Notes: a model not told the origin generated them from the letters alone. 64,000 nt of DNA from an uncultured Muribaculaceae bacterium (GCA_910583525.1 CAJTXL010000001.1:171056-235055), one strand, 5' to 3'; counted from the first letter of the stretch, positions 45,809 through 55,175 are shown. Made by a program: numbers and translations.

Positions 45809-48112
45809 TCATATTCCCAATCTTATGCCGGCCGTTATGCAGCGTGGTTGCGAAGGCCCGTAGATGTATCCCGAATCTCGGGTCGGGCCTTTGTCGAAGT
45901 CTTCCTGATAGGAATTGAAGATGTTGGAGACTCCTGCGTTAACATCCAAAACCACGCGGTTGAAAAGCCTGAAGGAATATGTAAACCGCAATGAAGCATC
46001 GAAAAACGACGGCGTACGCACGGCTTCATCGACAGGAGTGCCAGAACCGACGAAATGCTGGACCGTCATCGGACCTGTATAAGTTCCCGTCAGCACGGCA
46101 CGCAGTTTGTGGGTGATTTCCCAATTGGCGGTAAGGTAACCATAGACATCGGGAGTGCGGAACATGCGCTTTTCGGCAGGCACGTCGGGGTCTTCACTCC
46201 ATACCTCGGGCTTTTTATAGCGGCTACGCTGGAGCGTGACACCGGCCTGCACATCGAAATGCTCCGAGAAGAAAGCTTTGGCTTCGATGTTAAGACCCAT
46301 AACGCGTGCGCCCGAACCGTTGTAGCGCTCCATTACGGCATTACCTGAGGCGTCGGTTCCCTCAAGCTGACGCAGTGCAAAAACATCGCGCAGGTCTGTA
46401 AAAAAGCCTTCGACAAGCAGATTGGTCTGAACGTTACCGAAACGGTGATAGAGGTCAGCCGATGCACTTATGCTGTTCGAGCTCTCCTGTTTAAGCCCGG
46501 GCACGAGCACGGTGACTACCCTGTCGCCCCCGACTATCGCTACATGCAGGTCTTCGTCGTAAGTCTGCGGAGCACGGAAGCCGGTCGAATACGACAGCCT
46601 GAAATTGTATTCCTTGGCAGGATTGTATCGTATGTTCACTCGCGGCGATATTATCGGCTTGTTTATCAGCGAATGCTTGTCGGCACGCGCCCCGACAAGA
46701 AATCCCCATCGCTCGTTTCGCCATTCGTTCTGCAGATAGGCGCTGTAAATGTGTACGCGCTGCGTCATATCATGGTCATAGCCCAAAGTCACGTCATGCA
46801 GCCGATTGAACGAATACTCTGCTCCGGCCACAAGCTCGGCAGGCATAAACAGGAAACGGTTGATGGCATGCGTCCACTGTGCACCGCCGGTCACTACAAT
46901 GTCAGAGGTGCGGCCGTAGGCATTGGGGTCCATATCGGAGCCGTAATAGCTCTTGCGTTTCGTGCTCTGTGTGGCAGCAAAGACCGACACATGGTCGCGG
47001 TGCTCCCGAGGCCATATGTCATAAGTGACTTCGCCGGCATGAATGTTATGTTCGGCCTGCTCAGCAATCATGGCTGCATGCGGCGGAAGGTCAAGTTTGT
47101 CGCCGCCTCTACGGTATTCGTGCGTGGCATGGTACTCGACCGAGAGCCTTGACATGTCGTTCGGACGAAGGAATGTACGTGCTCCCAAAGTCTGAGATTT
47201 GAGTTCGGCGATTTCGGCAAATCCGTCTCCGTCGTAGTCGTAACCGTCACGGCTGCGGTTTTGTCCATAGATAAAAATACCGGCTTTGTTATTGTCGGTC
47301 ACTACTGAGGCATCGACCGTCGTATTATTGTCGAGGGCGCCGCTGATGCCCAACGACGTCAAGGTGTGCGCAACATGCGCCGAGTTCACCATAGGGTCTT
47401 TTGTTATTATGTTGATTGTGCCGCCGACCGCCGACGAGCCGAACAGTGCCGAGCCGCCTCCGCGCATCACCTCTACCCTGTCTATCATATTTGCCGGTAT
47501 GTGCTCAAGCCCATACACCCCTGCCAAAGCCGAAAAGACAGGCCGCGAGTTCATAAGTATCTGAGAATAGTGACCGTCGAGTCCGTTTATTCGCACCTGA
47601 GTGAAACCGCAGTTCTGGCAATCGTTCTCTACTCTCACGCCGGGCTGGAAATCAAGTCCGTCGGCAAGAGAGCAAGCCCCGGCGCTCTCAAATATCTTGC
47701 CGGGAAGCACATTCACCAAAGCCGGACTTTCGCGGCGCTTTATCTCGCTTTTTGAGGATGTCACCACGACCTGGTCGAGCATAAAAGCGTCAGGCTCGAC
47801 CGAGAAATTCACCTCAACCGACTGCCCGGCAGCGACAGTGGCCTCTTTACGTTCTGTCTTATAGCCGGTGTATGATGCTTCTAACACATAGGTGCCGGGC
47901 TTGAGGTCGCGGAACACATAGTGGCCCGAGGCATCTGTCAAGGTAGCATACTTTGTACCGTCGATTTTAATTAAGTAATATGGTATGTGCTCGCCGGTCT
48001 CCGAATCTATGACATGGCCGGTGATGTTTGCATCGGATACTTGTGCCGACACATTTATACCGAGGCAGCCCGGCACTACTGCCAAGGCCACCGCAAAAAA
48101 ACTTTTTATCAT
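45809..48112 (-). CDS. TonB-dependent outer-membrane receptor (non-SusC type)
   Basis: Outer-membrane receptor of 767 residues, with signal peptide (cleavage near NVSA). It has a carboxypeptidase-regulatory-like extension (GHVIDSETGEHIPYYLIKID), a TonB box-like DQVVVTSSKSE, a plug with GLDGHYSQILMNSRPVF and VEVMRGGGSALFGSSAVGGTINIIT, and a barrel ending in an ITAGIRLGI terminus. Plug and barrel are of the BtuB/CirA/FepA type used for metal chelates or cobalamin, not sugar. It lies 77 bases downstream of a His-rich exported protein on the same strand, which favours metal import. The exact substrate is unknown. Confidence 0.9.
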   Translation of the reverse strand: MIKSFFAVALAVVPGCLGINVSAQVSDANITGHVIDSETGEHIPYYLIKIDGTKYATLTDASGHYVFRDLKPGTYVLEASYTGYKTERKEATVAAGQSVEVNFSVEPDAFMLDQVVVTSSKSEIKRRESPALVNVLPGKIFESAGACSLADGLDFQPGVRVENDCQNCGFTQVRINGLDGHYSQILMNSRPVFSALAGVYGLEHIPANMIDRVEVMRGGGSALFGSSAVGGTINIITKDPMVNSAHVAHTLTSLGISGALDNNTTVDASVVTDNNKAGIFIYGQNRSRDGYDYDGDGFAEIAELKSQTLGARTFLRPNDMSRLSVEYHATHEYRRGGDKLDLPPHAAMIAEQAEHNIHAGEVTYDIWPREHRDHVSVFAATQSTKRKSYYGSDMDPNAYGRTSDIVVTGGAQWTHAINRFLFMPAELVAGAEYSFNRLHDVTLGYDHDMTQRVHIYSAYLQNEWRNERWGFLVGARADKHSLINKPIISPRVNIRYNPAKEYNFRLSYSTGFRAPQTYDEDLHVAIVGGDRVVTVLVPGLKQESSNSISASADLYHRFGNVQTNLLVEGFFTDLRDVFALRQLEGTDASGNAVMERYNGSGARVMGLNIEAKAFFSEHFDVQAGVTLQRSRYKKPEVWSEDPDVPAEKRMFRTPDVYGYLTANWEITHKLRAVLTGTYTGPMTVQHFVGSGTPVDEAVRTPSFFDASLRFTYSFRLFNRVVLDVNAGVSNIFNSYQEDFDKGPTRDSGYIYGPSQPRCITAGIRLGI

Positions 48113-48189
48113 GCAGTGAAAATTCTAATGTTGGAAAATATATTGCCGACAGCCGTACCACCATATCGGATACAGCCTGTCAAAAATCA

Positions 48190-48534
48190 TTATCCCAACA
48201 TCGGAGGACCGCGTAAGGCTCTTACGGTAGCCTTTAGTGCCGCACAATCATGCCTTATGCCTACATAAAGGCTCTCAAAAAGCTCTGCCGGAGTCTGCAA
48301 TGAAGCACATACCTCACCCTCAAAAGCTGTCGCCGCATCATTGAAATTGGCGACAAGGCTTAATGAAGACGATGAGTGGCTGTGCGAACCCGAAGGCATA
48401 TAAGGATGGGAGTGTGTTACAACTCCGCCATCGATGCCCGTATGCGTGTGCACAAAAACGGTGTTCGCAAACACAAAGTTCACAAACACGCCAATGAGCA
48501 GCGCAGCCAATACCTTATGCAGGTCCTTTTTCAC
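48190..48534 (-). CDS. Small His-rich exported protein, probable metal binding
   Basis: A 114-residue protein with an N-terminal hydrophobic segment (KVLAALLIGVFVNFVFA) and a His-rich middle (HTHTGIDGGVVTHSHPYMPSGSHSHS), suited to binding zinc, copper or a similar ion outside the cytoplasm. The reading frame starts at a GTG; no better ATG precedes the signal peptide. It is upstream of, and probably co-transcribed with, the TonB receptor. Its C-terminus (RGPPML) lacks an evident anchor. I recognise this arrangement as common in Bacteroidetes but not a named family. Function inferred from composition and neighbour. Confidence 0.75.
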   Translation of the reverse strand: MKKDLHKVLAALLIGVFVNFVFANTVFVHTHTGIDGGVVTHSHPYMPSGSHSHSSSSLSLVANFNDAATAFEGEVCASLQTPAELFESLYVGIRHDCAALKATVRALRGPPMLG

Positions 48535-48538
48535 GCCG

Positions 48539-48546
48539 CAAAATTA
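48539..48546 (-). promoter_or_regulatory. -7 box directly upstream of the His-rich gene
   Basis: TAATTTTG on the minus strand matches TAnnTTTG exactly and ends only four bases before the GTG start, so a transcript from it would have almost no leader. No clear TTTG at -33 was found. Confidence 0.4.
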
Positions 48547-48574
48547 ACAAAATATGCCTATATGTGCAAACGCG

Positions 48575-50170
48575 TTATTTGAATGTGTCGGGCAAATCAT
48601 TCTCGTAAAGCACCGTATCGCCGGCTGACGCCATAGATGTAAGGAGAGCCTGAGCCTGGGCAAAACTTTCGACAGGGCGGATAGCTTCCGCCGCCATGCC
48701 ACCTTCGGCAAGTCCGGCGAGAATAGCGTCGCGGTTATATTGCCCCACAACTATGGCTATATCGCAGCAAGAAGCCGCTTTTTGACCGAGCGCACGGTTA
48801 AGTTCATACTGCTCGTCGCCAAGTTCTATCATTCCGGGAGTTATAAGAAAACGCCGTCCCGACGTCATGGCGGCAAGCACGTCGAGAGCCATGGCAGAAC
48901 CTACGGGATTGCTGTTGAAGGCATCGTCTATTATCGTCAGTCCGCCGGGCACACGTTTTATGCTGAGACGGTGCTCAACCTGCTCTATCTTCTCGACCGC
49001 ATATGCAATGCGTTCGTCCGGCACTCCGAGCGCCTGTGCCATAGCTACGGCTGCGAGAAGGTTTGAGATGTTGCATTCTCCGACAAGATGCGTAAACAGC
49101 TCAAGACGGACACCGTCGGCAACGCGGACTACTGTAAAATGCGTTCCGGTCGGAGCATATTCAATATCCGTGGCTATATAGTCGGCTCCTTCGGTATTCT
49201 TCACTGCATAACGGATGCAACGCACATTTTCAACCTCGCGGTCGGCGATTTTCTCGAAATCGTTGTTCACCACGGCAAGGCCCGACGGCGGCAGCGAATC
49301 GATAAGTTCGAATTTGGTGGCCTGCACATTCTCTATGGTTTTGAACGACTCAAGATGCTGCGGCCCGACAGCAGTGACTATGCCGCCCCACGGATGCACA
49401 AGGTCGCATATTTCTTTGATATCGCCAAGCTGTTTGGCGCCCATCTCAACGATAAACACTTCATGGTATGGTTTCAGCATCTCACGCACCGTGCGCACCA
49501 CCCCCATGGTTGTGTTATAGCTGCCGGGAGTCATAAGCGTCTCGTATTGTTCCGACAATATGCGGTAAAGATAGTGCTTTGTCGTGGTCTTGCCATAGCT
49601 GCCGGTAACGCCGACAATCTTTAGGTCGGGCATGCCGGCAAGTATCCGTGCCGCATCGTCATAGTAGCCGCGCGTGATTTTATTCTCGACAGGTTTGAGC
49701 AAGAAATTAGCCGCTAAAATCAGTATATGCGACCCACAATAGCAGGCCAACAAGGTCTCGGCAAGCACAAACAGTACATTGTTCGGGAACAACAGCATGG
49801 ACACAGCCGACACAAGGGCGGCAAGGAACAAGGCGGTGATATAAATGCGTCGTGCACGCATAGTCATGACAAGTGGCTTCTTGTATTTTCTGCGCACAAG
49901 CGAAACGCCGCTGAAAAGCCCGAATATTCCGATTAATACTGCTGTCAGCACTGCAGGCGCCGCAGGTATAAGGCCAATGAAAAAGACTATCAAGCCACAC
50001 AGGCGCCATCCCGATGTAGTATCGCCCGAACCGGCAAGCCAACGGCGGTAACGCTCGGCCCGATATGAATTCTGCTGGAACATCATAAGACACCGACGCA
50101 GTTCGACGCCCAAATTGAACAATACAGCGAGTATTACAAGTATATATATTACCAAAACCATGATATTCAT
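48575..50170 (-). CDS. Membrane-anchored Mur-ligase-family protein (MurF-like)
   Basis: A 531-residue protein with about four predicted membrane segments in the first ~155 residues (roughly 4-20, 58-88, 110-127, 133-155), followed by a Mur ligase ATP-binding domain. The P-loop is GVTGSYGKTTTKHY (187-200); EMGAKQLGDI, NNDF, a HRL-containing EHRLSIKR segment and IIDDAFNSNPVGSAMALD follow in MurF order. MurF itself is cytoplasmic with a different N-terminal domain and joins D-Ala-D-Ala to the UDP-MurNAc tripeptide. Here that substrate-binding domain is replaced by a membrane region, so the substrate may differ (for example a lipid-linked or peptide acceptor). Its ATG overlaps the upstream hydrolase stop by four bases. 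Confidence 0.85.
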   Translation of the reverse strand: MNIMVLVIYILVILAVLFNLGVELRRCLMMFQQNSYRAERYRRWLAGSGDTTSGWRLCGLIVFFIGLIPAAPAVLTAVLIGIFGLFSGVSLVRRKYKKPLVMTMRARRIYITALFLAALVSAVSMLLFPNNVLFVLAETLLACYCGSHILILAANFLLKPVENKITRGYYDDAARILAGMPDLKIVGVTGSYGKTTTKHYLYRILSEQYETLMTPGSYNTTMGVVRTVREMLKPYHEVFIVEMGAKQLGDIKEICDLVHPWGGIVTAVGPQHLESFKTIENVQATKFELIDSLPPSGLAVVNNDFEKIADREVENVRCIRYAVKNTEGADYIATDIEYAPTGTHFTVVRVADGVRLELFTHLVGECNISNLLAAVAMAQALGVPDERIAYAVEKIEQVEHRLSIKRVPGGLTIIDDAFNSNPVGSAMALDVLAAMTSGRRFLITPGMIELGDEQYELNRALGQKAASCCDIAIVVGQYNRDAILAGLAEGGMAAEAIRPVESFAQAQALLTSMASAGDTVLYENDLPDTFK

Positions 50171-50940
50171 CTTTTAAAATTCAAAAAACTTGCTATAACG
50201 GCAGCCGTCTGCCCCGGACGGTCAAGAAAAGAGTAATGTCCGGCTTCGGGGTAGCTCACCAGACCGGCATCGGGTATCATGCGTTCCATCTTTTTTGCAT
50301 CGCGCAGGGGCGTGGCCGTGTCTTTTTCGCCCCATATCAACAAGGACGGAGCTTTTATCGACGGCAGCAATGGCGTAAGGTCTTCGTTTACAACACGGCT
50401 CATCACGGCACGCATGCGTGGCGACGCCTGCGCATAGTCCGATGACCCCGCTTTTCCGCGCATACGGTCTATAAGCTTGTCTGCTTGCTTTCGGCCTGCC
50501 ACAAAGGGCAATATATGTTTTGCAGCCTTGAACGAGTATACTTTAAGATAATATTTGAGCGAGCGCCTTGGTTTGATGCCTGCGGCATCGACAAGTATCA
50601 GTTTATCGACCCGATTGCGCGAGGCATACATTATAGCGATACGGCCACCGAACGAATGTCCCACAAGTACCGGGTTGACTATCCACTCACGTTTGGCAAA
50701 CTCCTCGATAAAACGCGTATAATCATCGACGCCCCAGACAGAGGTCGGCTCCGAAGAAGCCCCGAAACCGGGCAAGTCGAGATTATACACCGTAGTCGAT
50801 GCATCCGACGCCGCATTCGCAAGAACGGCCACCGTCGATGCCTTGCAGCCCCAGCCGTGCATAACGATGACCGGCCTGTCACCGCAACCGTCGACATCGT
50901 AGCGCATCGTGACGCCGTCTATTTCTATTGTCTTTTCCAT
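50167..50940 (-). CDS. Alpha/beta hydrolase
   Basis: A 257-residue cytoplasmic alpha/beta-fold hydrolase. The ATG at 50940 (MEKTIEIDGVTMRYD) is preferred to an in-frame TTG at 50952. Visible catalytic triad: Ser96 in the nucleophile elbow GHSFGG, Asp207 in WGEKDTATP and His235 in EAGHYSFLD; HGWGC near residue 28 supplies the oxyanion hole. A small cap region lies between ~125 and 185. It is translationally coupled to the MurF-like gene, implying a joint pathway, perhaps cell-envelope related. Specific substrate unknown. Confidence 0.88.
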   Translation of the reverse strand: MEKTIEIDGVTMRYDVDGCGDRPVIVMHGWGCKASTVAVLANAASDASTTVYNLDLPGFGASSEPTSVWGVDDYTRFIEEFAKREWIVNPVLVGHSFGGRIAIMYASRNRVDKLILVDAAGIKPRRSLKYYLKVYSFKAAKHILPFVAGRKQADKLIDRMRGKAGSSDYAQASPRMRAVMSRVVNEDLTPLLPSIKAPSLLIWGEKDTATPLRDAKKMERMIPDAGLVSYPEAGHYSFLDRPGQTAAVIASFLNFKR

Positions 50941-50989
50941 AAAATCGCACAAAATTAAACAAACAAGCCGTACCTACGAAAGTTTTTGC

Positions 50990-50997
50990 CAAAATTA
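50990..50997 (-). promoter_or_regulatory. Candidate -7 box for the hydrolase/MurF-like operon
   Basis: TAATTTTG on the minus strand, giving a leader of ~45 bases to the hydrolase ATG. A second TAATTTTG at 50950-50957 is too close to the ATG for a normal leader. A matching -33 box is not evident. Confidence 0.4.
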
Positions 50998-51000
50998 TTT

Positions 51001-52290
51001 TCAAAGCGGCTTGAATGTACCGTTATGGTGCAGACGCCCCTTGACGCCGTCAAGAGTTACTTCCATGGTGCTGTCGCGGTCAAAAGTTATTTTGCCGTAA
51101 CTGCTTTTAGTATATTTACAGGGAATTACGATAGCGCCTTTAGTATCAATCATGCCCATTTTCACTTTACCCGACATATTTTTAAAGACAGGTGCAAGCC
51201 CCTTGGTATACGGTTTTACATTTTCGCCGTAGAATGTAAACAGCTCATTGGCATTGCGGTCGATGGCAATCCATTTCGATTTGTTCGTCGCATCTTGAAT
51301 CCAGCCTATGCCGTTGCCGAAATTTCGGTTATGTGTACCTTTGGGGAAAGATTTTACCATTTTGCCTTTTGTATTGTATAGTGTCGGTTTGTTTTGTGTC
51401 CAATCCTGTTTGGTGGGATAGGCCCAAATCATGCTGTCGGCAATCTCCGACGTCTGATAAATTCCCGGCAACAACGGCCGCCCGTCGTATGTATATAAGT
51501 CGGTCGCATCCTGACGTCTCATGCGCAAGGCTCCGTCGGCCCATTGCCACCACCAATATTTTTGGTCGGTCTTGGTCCAATTAGACATATTAACAAGCTC
51601 AGATTTTCCATCGATTTGCAACACGAACGTTAGACCGAGGTCTCCGGGAGAACTGATGTCTTTATACGTCTTATCATCGACGAACTGCCCTTTATATACC
51701 AGGCGCTTGCCGGTATCAGAAACCACGACTGCCGCACTGTTGCCATAACGGTCAACATCGCTGAATGCAGGCGAAATTCTATTGACTATGCTGTCGCTCA
51801 CATATGCCACGCCTTTCTTTCCCTGCGCGTCTGTCGTAACCCATTGGTCGCCGATGGCAGTGCCGGATATATCGGCATATTCGGCATTGAGCAGCATATG
51901 CTCTTTGTCGTAGCCTACGCCATACTTCCCGTCGATATGGACGCGCCGCAACGCTGCCGGTTCGTTTTCAGAACAGCCTTTCAGCATGAAGAATAAACAG
52001 AACACAATAAAACCGATGCCTAAGGTTAAAGCGCAAATAATCTGAACCCATTCCCAATCGATATCGATTTTCTTGACCCAATCAGCCATGCGCTTCCATG
52101 GCGAGGAGTTGTATTTCTTTTCTATATCACGGAGACGCTGTAGCTCGGAAGTGGAAACACGCGAATAACCGTACATATCGACAACAGTCCAACGGTAAAT
52201 CGATGAATATAGCGACGCCCCACAGCTTCCGCAGAAGTGGGCGTCGTCGGGATTATTCTGAAACTTGCATTTGGGGCATGTCTTTGCCAT
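51001..52290 (-). CDS. Zinc-ribbon, single-membrane-pass, WG-repeat protein
   Basis: Last gene of the ten-gene operon, 429 residues. The ATG at 52290 (MAKTCPKCKF) is chosen; longer in-frame extensions would run into the kinase gene. Domain order: zinc ribbon (C5, C8, C20, C23), linker helix, one membrane helix (~82-103, VQIICALTLGIGFIVFCLFF), then ~320 residues of beta-repeats resembling WG repeats (VHIDGKYGVGYDKEHMLLN and KMGMIDTKGAIVIPCKYTK). The likely topology puts the zinc ribbon in the cytoplasm and the repeats in the periplasm, a plausible sensor for the kinase and phosphatase encoded just upstream. It begins eight bases after the kinase stop. No enzymatic motif seen. Confidence 0.75.
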   Translation of the reverse strand: MAKTCPKCKFQNNPDDAHFCGSCGASLYSSIYRWTVVDMYGYSRVSTSELQRLRDIEKKYNSSPWKRMADWVKKIDIDWEWVQIICALTLGIGFIVFCLFFMLKGCSENEPAALRRVHIDGKYGVGYDKEHMLLNAEYADISGTAIGDQWVTTDAQGKKGVAYVSDSIVNRISPAFSDVDRYGNSAAVVVSDTGKRLVYKGQFVDDKTYKDISSPGDLGLTFVLQIDGKSELVNMSNWTKTDQKYWWWQWADGALRMRRQDATDLYTYDGRPLLPGIYQTSEIADSMIWAYPTKQDWTQNKPTLYNTKGKMVKSFPKGTHNRNFGNGIGWIQDATNKSKWIAIDRNANELFTFYGENVKPYTKGLAPVFKNMSGKVKMGMIDTKGAIVIPCKYTKSSYGKITFDRDSTMEVTLDGVKGRLHHNGTFKPL

Positions 52291-52298
52291 ATCTATAT

Positions 52299-53420
52299 TT
52301 ATTGTGTAACTTTTACTGTATATTTGTGGCGTCGGTGGCCGCAATTCGGGCAGAATTGCATCTGTCCTGTAGTGTCTATATCCTTGCCGCAGGCCGTGCA
52401 GTACCTTACAACATACGTCTTGTCGACCGTCGTAGGCGTGTAGACGAACGGCGCTTTTTCGAGGTCGGACAGCGGCACGAGCGAGCATATCGACGGAACT
52501 GCCGACAGAGGCCCCTTGATGCTTTCAAGAGCCGTCATGAATTTGCGCATATACGGGTGCGCGGCGCTCACCGCTTTCAATTTCGCCCACCCCGACGACC
52601 GTTGCATGGCCGACAGCCGTGCGGCGCCGTTGGTACCGTCGAGGTCTGGGGCATAAAACAGCAGATTTTTGTCCGAGAACATATCAATTACAGAAGCATC
52701 GTAAAGCGCCGTAAAAAGTGACGCCACAATCACAAGCTGCGAAAAATTGTCATCGTCGATGCTCGTGCGCAGGTCAGTGCGCAGAAGCCTTTCGGGGTGT
52801 TGAAAACCGGCCAAGCCGACCGTCGATTGGTAAAAGTTCCCTTTCATAGGTGCCACAAAGAGCGAATCATAGTCGATAAGTCTTATCCTGTTGTTGCTTT
52901 CTACCATGATGTTGGCACACGAAAGGTCGCCGTGCGCTATGCCCATATCGCGGAGCCGATGGCACATGACTATGAACTCACGTATGAAATCCATCTTCGC
53001 GCGTTCTGTCATAGCCTTCCAACGCCCTTTTTTAAGGAAATCATTGAGCGTATCGCCCCGAACCCAGTCCATTGCAATGCCCGGGATTATCTCTCCCGTG
53101 CCGGAAATGCGCAATGCCTGAGGAATGAAACGGTAGTTTACAAAATAAGGCAGATGCACCTGCCGAATGTGCTCCGATATTATACGGTAACGCTCCGAGG
53201 CCGACGAGATAGGCTTATGCCATACCCTGTAGCATAGTTCGCCTGCACCTGTACGGCGACGCATCTCGAAAGCGACACAGAAACCACCCGGCGGCGGAGA
53301 TGCCGGCAAGGCAAAACGGCCTTTACCCGACACTACGCATTCGTAAGTATTACGGACATCGTCGTCGAGAATGTTCGACGGCAACGCCATACTTTTTTTA
53401 ACTTCAAGAAACTCAGGCAT
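52299..53420 (-). CDS. Ser/Thr protein-kinase-like protein with C-terminal zinc ribbon (TerY-P-type)
   Basis: A 373-residue kinase-fold protein. The catalytic loop HGDLSCAN (His163, Asp165, Asn170) and the DFG-equivalent IDYD (Asp183) are intact, and GFQHPE (to Glu210) resembles the APE motif. The glycine-rich loop is weak, and the VAIK lysine is not obvious: the matching strand reads CYRVWHK, with Arg65 or Lys69 as candidates. That looks like a subfamily trait more than decay. The C-terminus has a zinc ribbon (C341, C344, C357, C360). Kinase plus zinc ribbon beside PP2C and vWA genes matches the TerY-P triad described in comparative-genomic work on tellurite-associated systems. It begins nine bases after the phosphatase stop. 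Confidence 0.85.
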   Translation of the reverse strand: MPEFLEVKKSMALPSNILDDDVRNTYECVVSGKGRFALPASPPPGGFCVAFEMRRRTGAGELCYRVWHKPISSASERYRIISEHIRQVHLPYFVNYRFIPQALRISGTGEIIPGIAMDWVRGDTLNDFLKKGRWKAMTERAKMDFIREFIVMCHRLRDMGIAHGDLSCANIMVESNNRIRLIDYDSLFVAPMKGNFYQSTVGLAGFQHPERLLRTDLRTSIDDDNFSQLVIVASLFTALYDASVIDMFSDKNLLFYAPDLDGTNGAARLSAMQRSSGWAKLKAVSAAHPYMRKFMTALESIKGPLSAVPSICSLVPLSDLEKAPFVYTPTTVDKTYVVRYCTACGKDIDTTGQMQFCPNCGHRRHKYTVKVTQ

Positions 53421-53429
53421 GTGTTTGTA

Positions 53430-54341
53430 TTATCTGTTAAAGAAATCCGCTATTTTACGCAAGAGCCAAAATCGGCTCTCACGAGTCTGCGGCTTTTCAG
53501 GCTGAGACTTGGGCATAAGAAAAGCAGGCAGCAACTGCTCCATCCTCAATGACGGGAGCATACGTTGTCGAGGTTCACCATCCTCTATTTGCAGAATGAT
53601 TACGGCAAGGTCATCGTCCATCTCGCCGCGCTCGCGCCAATGTTTGGCAAACAAGGCAAACTCGTCCTGCGTCTCAAGTTCCCAAAGCATGCGCTCGGGG
53701 TGCAGTCCGGCGTAATGTGACTGCTGAAACCATTTCGCCATGGCATCGGTCAACAGCACAATGAAGCCGGCCCTTAACGGGAACGCCCCGGTGCGCCATT
53801 CGCCAACCGTCGTACCGTCGCTTACCACAGCATTCGTATTGGTCGAATAGTTGATATACAGACGTCCGTTTTCATCTTCTTCCGAGGGCGAGGTGCAGAA
53901 CGAGGCATAGAATCCGTCATCCCCCACAACGAAAAGCGTGCTGTCGCCTATTACGGCAAAATCGGCATTGCCGCTGTCCTCATCTACGGCAATGGCGCAG
54001 AATGTCGAGGCGCCGTCGCGCCACCGTTCCGCACGGGCGGCTTCAAGGCGACGGTTAAACGGCGTTAGCGATGCCACGAATTCTTCGACAGAAGCACACC
54101 ACTGCTCTTCCATGCGAGGAAAAATGTCACGACGGCATGTCTCGGCCCAATCGTCAAATGGTCTGCCGGGCAAAGCTGTGAAAAGCTCACAAAGCGCTTT
54201 GGCGACATACTCGGGATGATATGAGTTCGACACACCGTCGGCCACGGCATACCGCCCAGCTTCATGCTCGGCTTCGAGCCAATCCTGCGTCAAGTTTACA
54301 TCGTCGTGTTTCGACAGGAGGAAAGATTTATGCCGTACCAT
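53430..54341 (-). CDS. PP2C-family Ser/Thr phosphatase
   Basis: Predicted cytoplasmic metal-dependent phosphatase, 303 residues. Motifs in order: AVADGVS (Asp35), DGAST (109-113), IGDST (131-135), LLTDAMAKW (Asp199) and MDDDLAVIIL (Asp243-Asp244), which together supply the two-metal site. The C-terminal ~45 residues are extra and end in a basic, aromatic tail. The start codon shares one base with the vWA gene stop, so stoichiometric production is likely. It presumably reverses the action of the adjacent kinase on a shared target such as the vWA or AAA+ protein; that link is inference. Confidence 0.9.
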   Translation of the reverse strand: MVRHKSFLLSKHDDVNLTQDWLEAEHEAGRYAVADGVSNSYHPEYVAKALCELFTALPGRPFDDWAETCRRDIFPRMEEQWCASVEEFVASLTPFNRRLEAARAERWRDGASTFCAIAVDEDSGNADFAVIGDSTLFVVGDDGFYASFCTSPSEEDENGRLYINYSTNTNAVVSDGTTVGEWRTGAFPLRAGFIVLLTDAMAKWFQQSHYAGLHPERMLWELETQDEFALFAKHWRERGEMDDDLAVIILQIEDGEPRQRMLPSLRMEQLLPAFLMPKSQPEKPQTRESRFWLLRKIADFFNR

Positions 54342-55171
54342 CAGATATCAATCGGTGTTTCGCGCGGCCCGGCACCTCGCGACGATACAGACGAACCGAA
54401 TCGTATGAGTTCGGCAAGAATATTGTTGTTGCTTACGTTCGACACCATGAAGCGGCTGCCCTTCTGAGGCTTGGCGTTGCGCAGTTCGCCGCCGCGTTGC
54501 ACGAAGATTTCTTCCATGGGGCTTGAAATGTCGAACAACAGCTTTCTGCGTTTGTCCGAAGGTGCCGATGTCGGAAAGTACATAGGCTCGGTCGCGCCGG
54601 GCTTGCCGTCGATGTGCATGTTGAACAGCAGCAGTTTGCCGTCGGGCACGACCATGTCAAGCAGGCGTGCAGCAGCCTTCCGGGCATGCTCTTCGGCCAA
54701 AGCGTCGGGCGTATCTTTTTCTTCGGGGAAGCCGTCGGTTATATGGAGCACCATCGGAGCCGGCGTCGGACGTCCGGCGGCATTCTGTCTGCTTATCCAT
54801 TGAGACACCACATCACCGACTTTCTCGAACGCCATTGCCATGTGCGTAAGCCCCTGGGGCTTGTAAGGACTGTTTTCTCCGAATTCGAAGAAAAAATCGC
54901 CGACATCGTTAAGGCGGTCGGCAATCTGCTCTACATTGCCCGAGAATATATCGTAGGTCTTTTGGTTATAGCCAATCACCCGTACCTCGAAATTGTTGAG
55001 GAAAGAGCCGTCTTTCAGTTGCGAAGGCGCAACAGTGGCGAACAAGGCATCGGAGATGGTCTTGCTCACACGGTTGATTTTTTCATCCCAGCGCATAGAG
55101 CCAGAAAGGTCTACAAGATATATAAGAAGGCCGGGATGGCCGGTGCTCCAGCCGAGATTGTAGTTTGCCAT
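54341..55171 (-). CDS. vWA-domain protein (TerY/YegL-like)
   Basis: A 276-residue von Willebrand A protein without signal peptide. The metal-ion-dependent adhesion site is complete: DLSGS (Asp21, Ser23, Ser25) near the N-terminus, Thr109 in GLTHM and Asp146 in HITDGFP. The N-terminus starts directly in the vWA fold, as in TerY/YegL proteins. The C-terminal part (~190-276) carries predicted extra beta-strands. It would act as a metal-dependent protein-binding scaffold between kinase, phosphatase and AAA+ partners. It starts four bases after the zinc-ribbon/coiled-coil gene. Confidence 0.88.
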   Translation of the reverse strand: MANYNLGWSTGHPGLLIYLVDLSGSMRWDEKINRVSKTISDALFATVAPSQLKDGSFLNNFEVRVIGYNQKTYDIFSGNVEQIADRLNDVGDFFFEFGENSPYKPQGLTHMAMAFEKVGDVVSQWISRQNAAGRPTPAPMVLHITDGFPEEKDTPDALAEEHARKAAARLLDMVVPDGKLLLFNMHIDGKPGATEPMYFPTSAPSDKRRKLLFDISSPMEEIFVQRGGELRNAKPQKGSRFMVSNVSNNNILAELIRFGSSVSSRGAGPRETPIDI

Positions 55172-55175
55172 AAGT

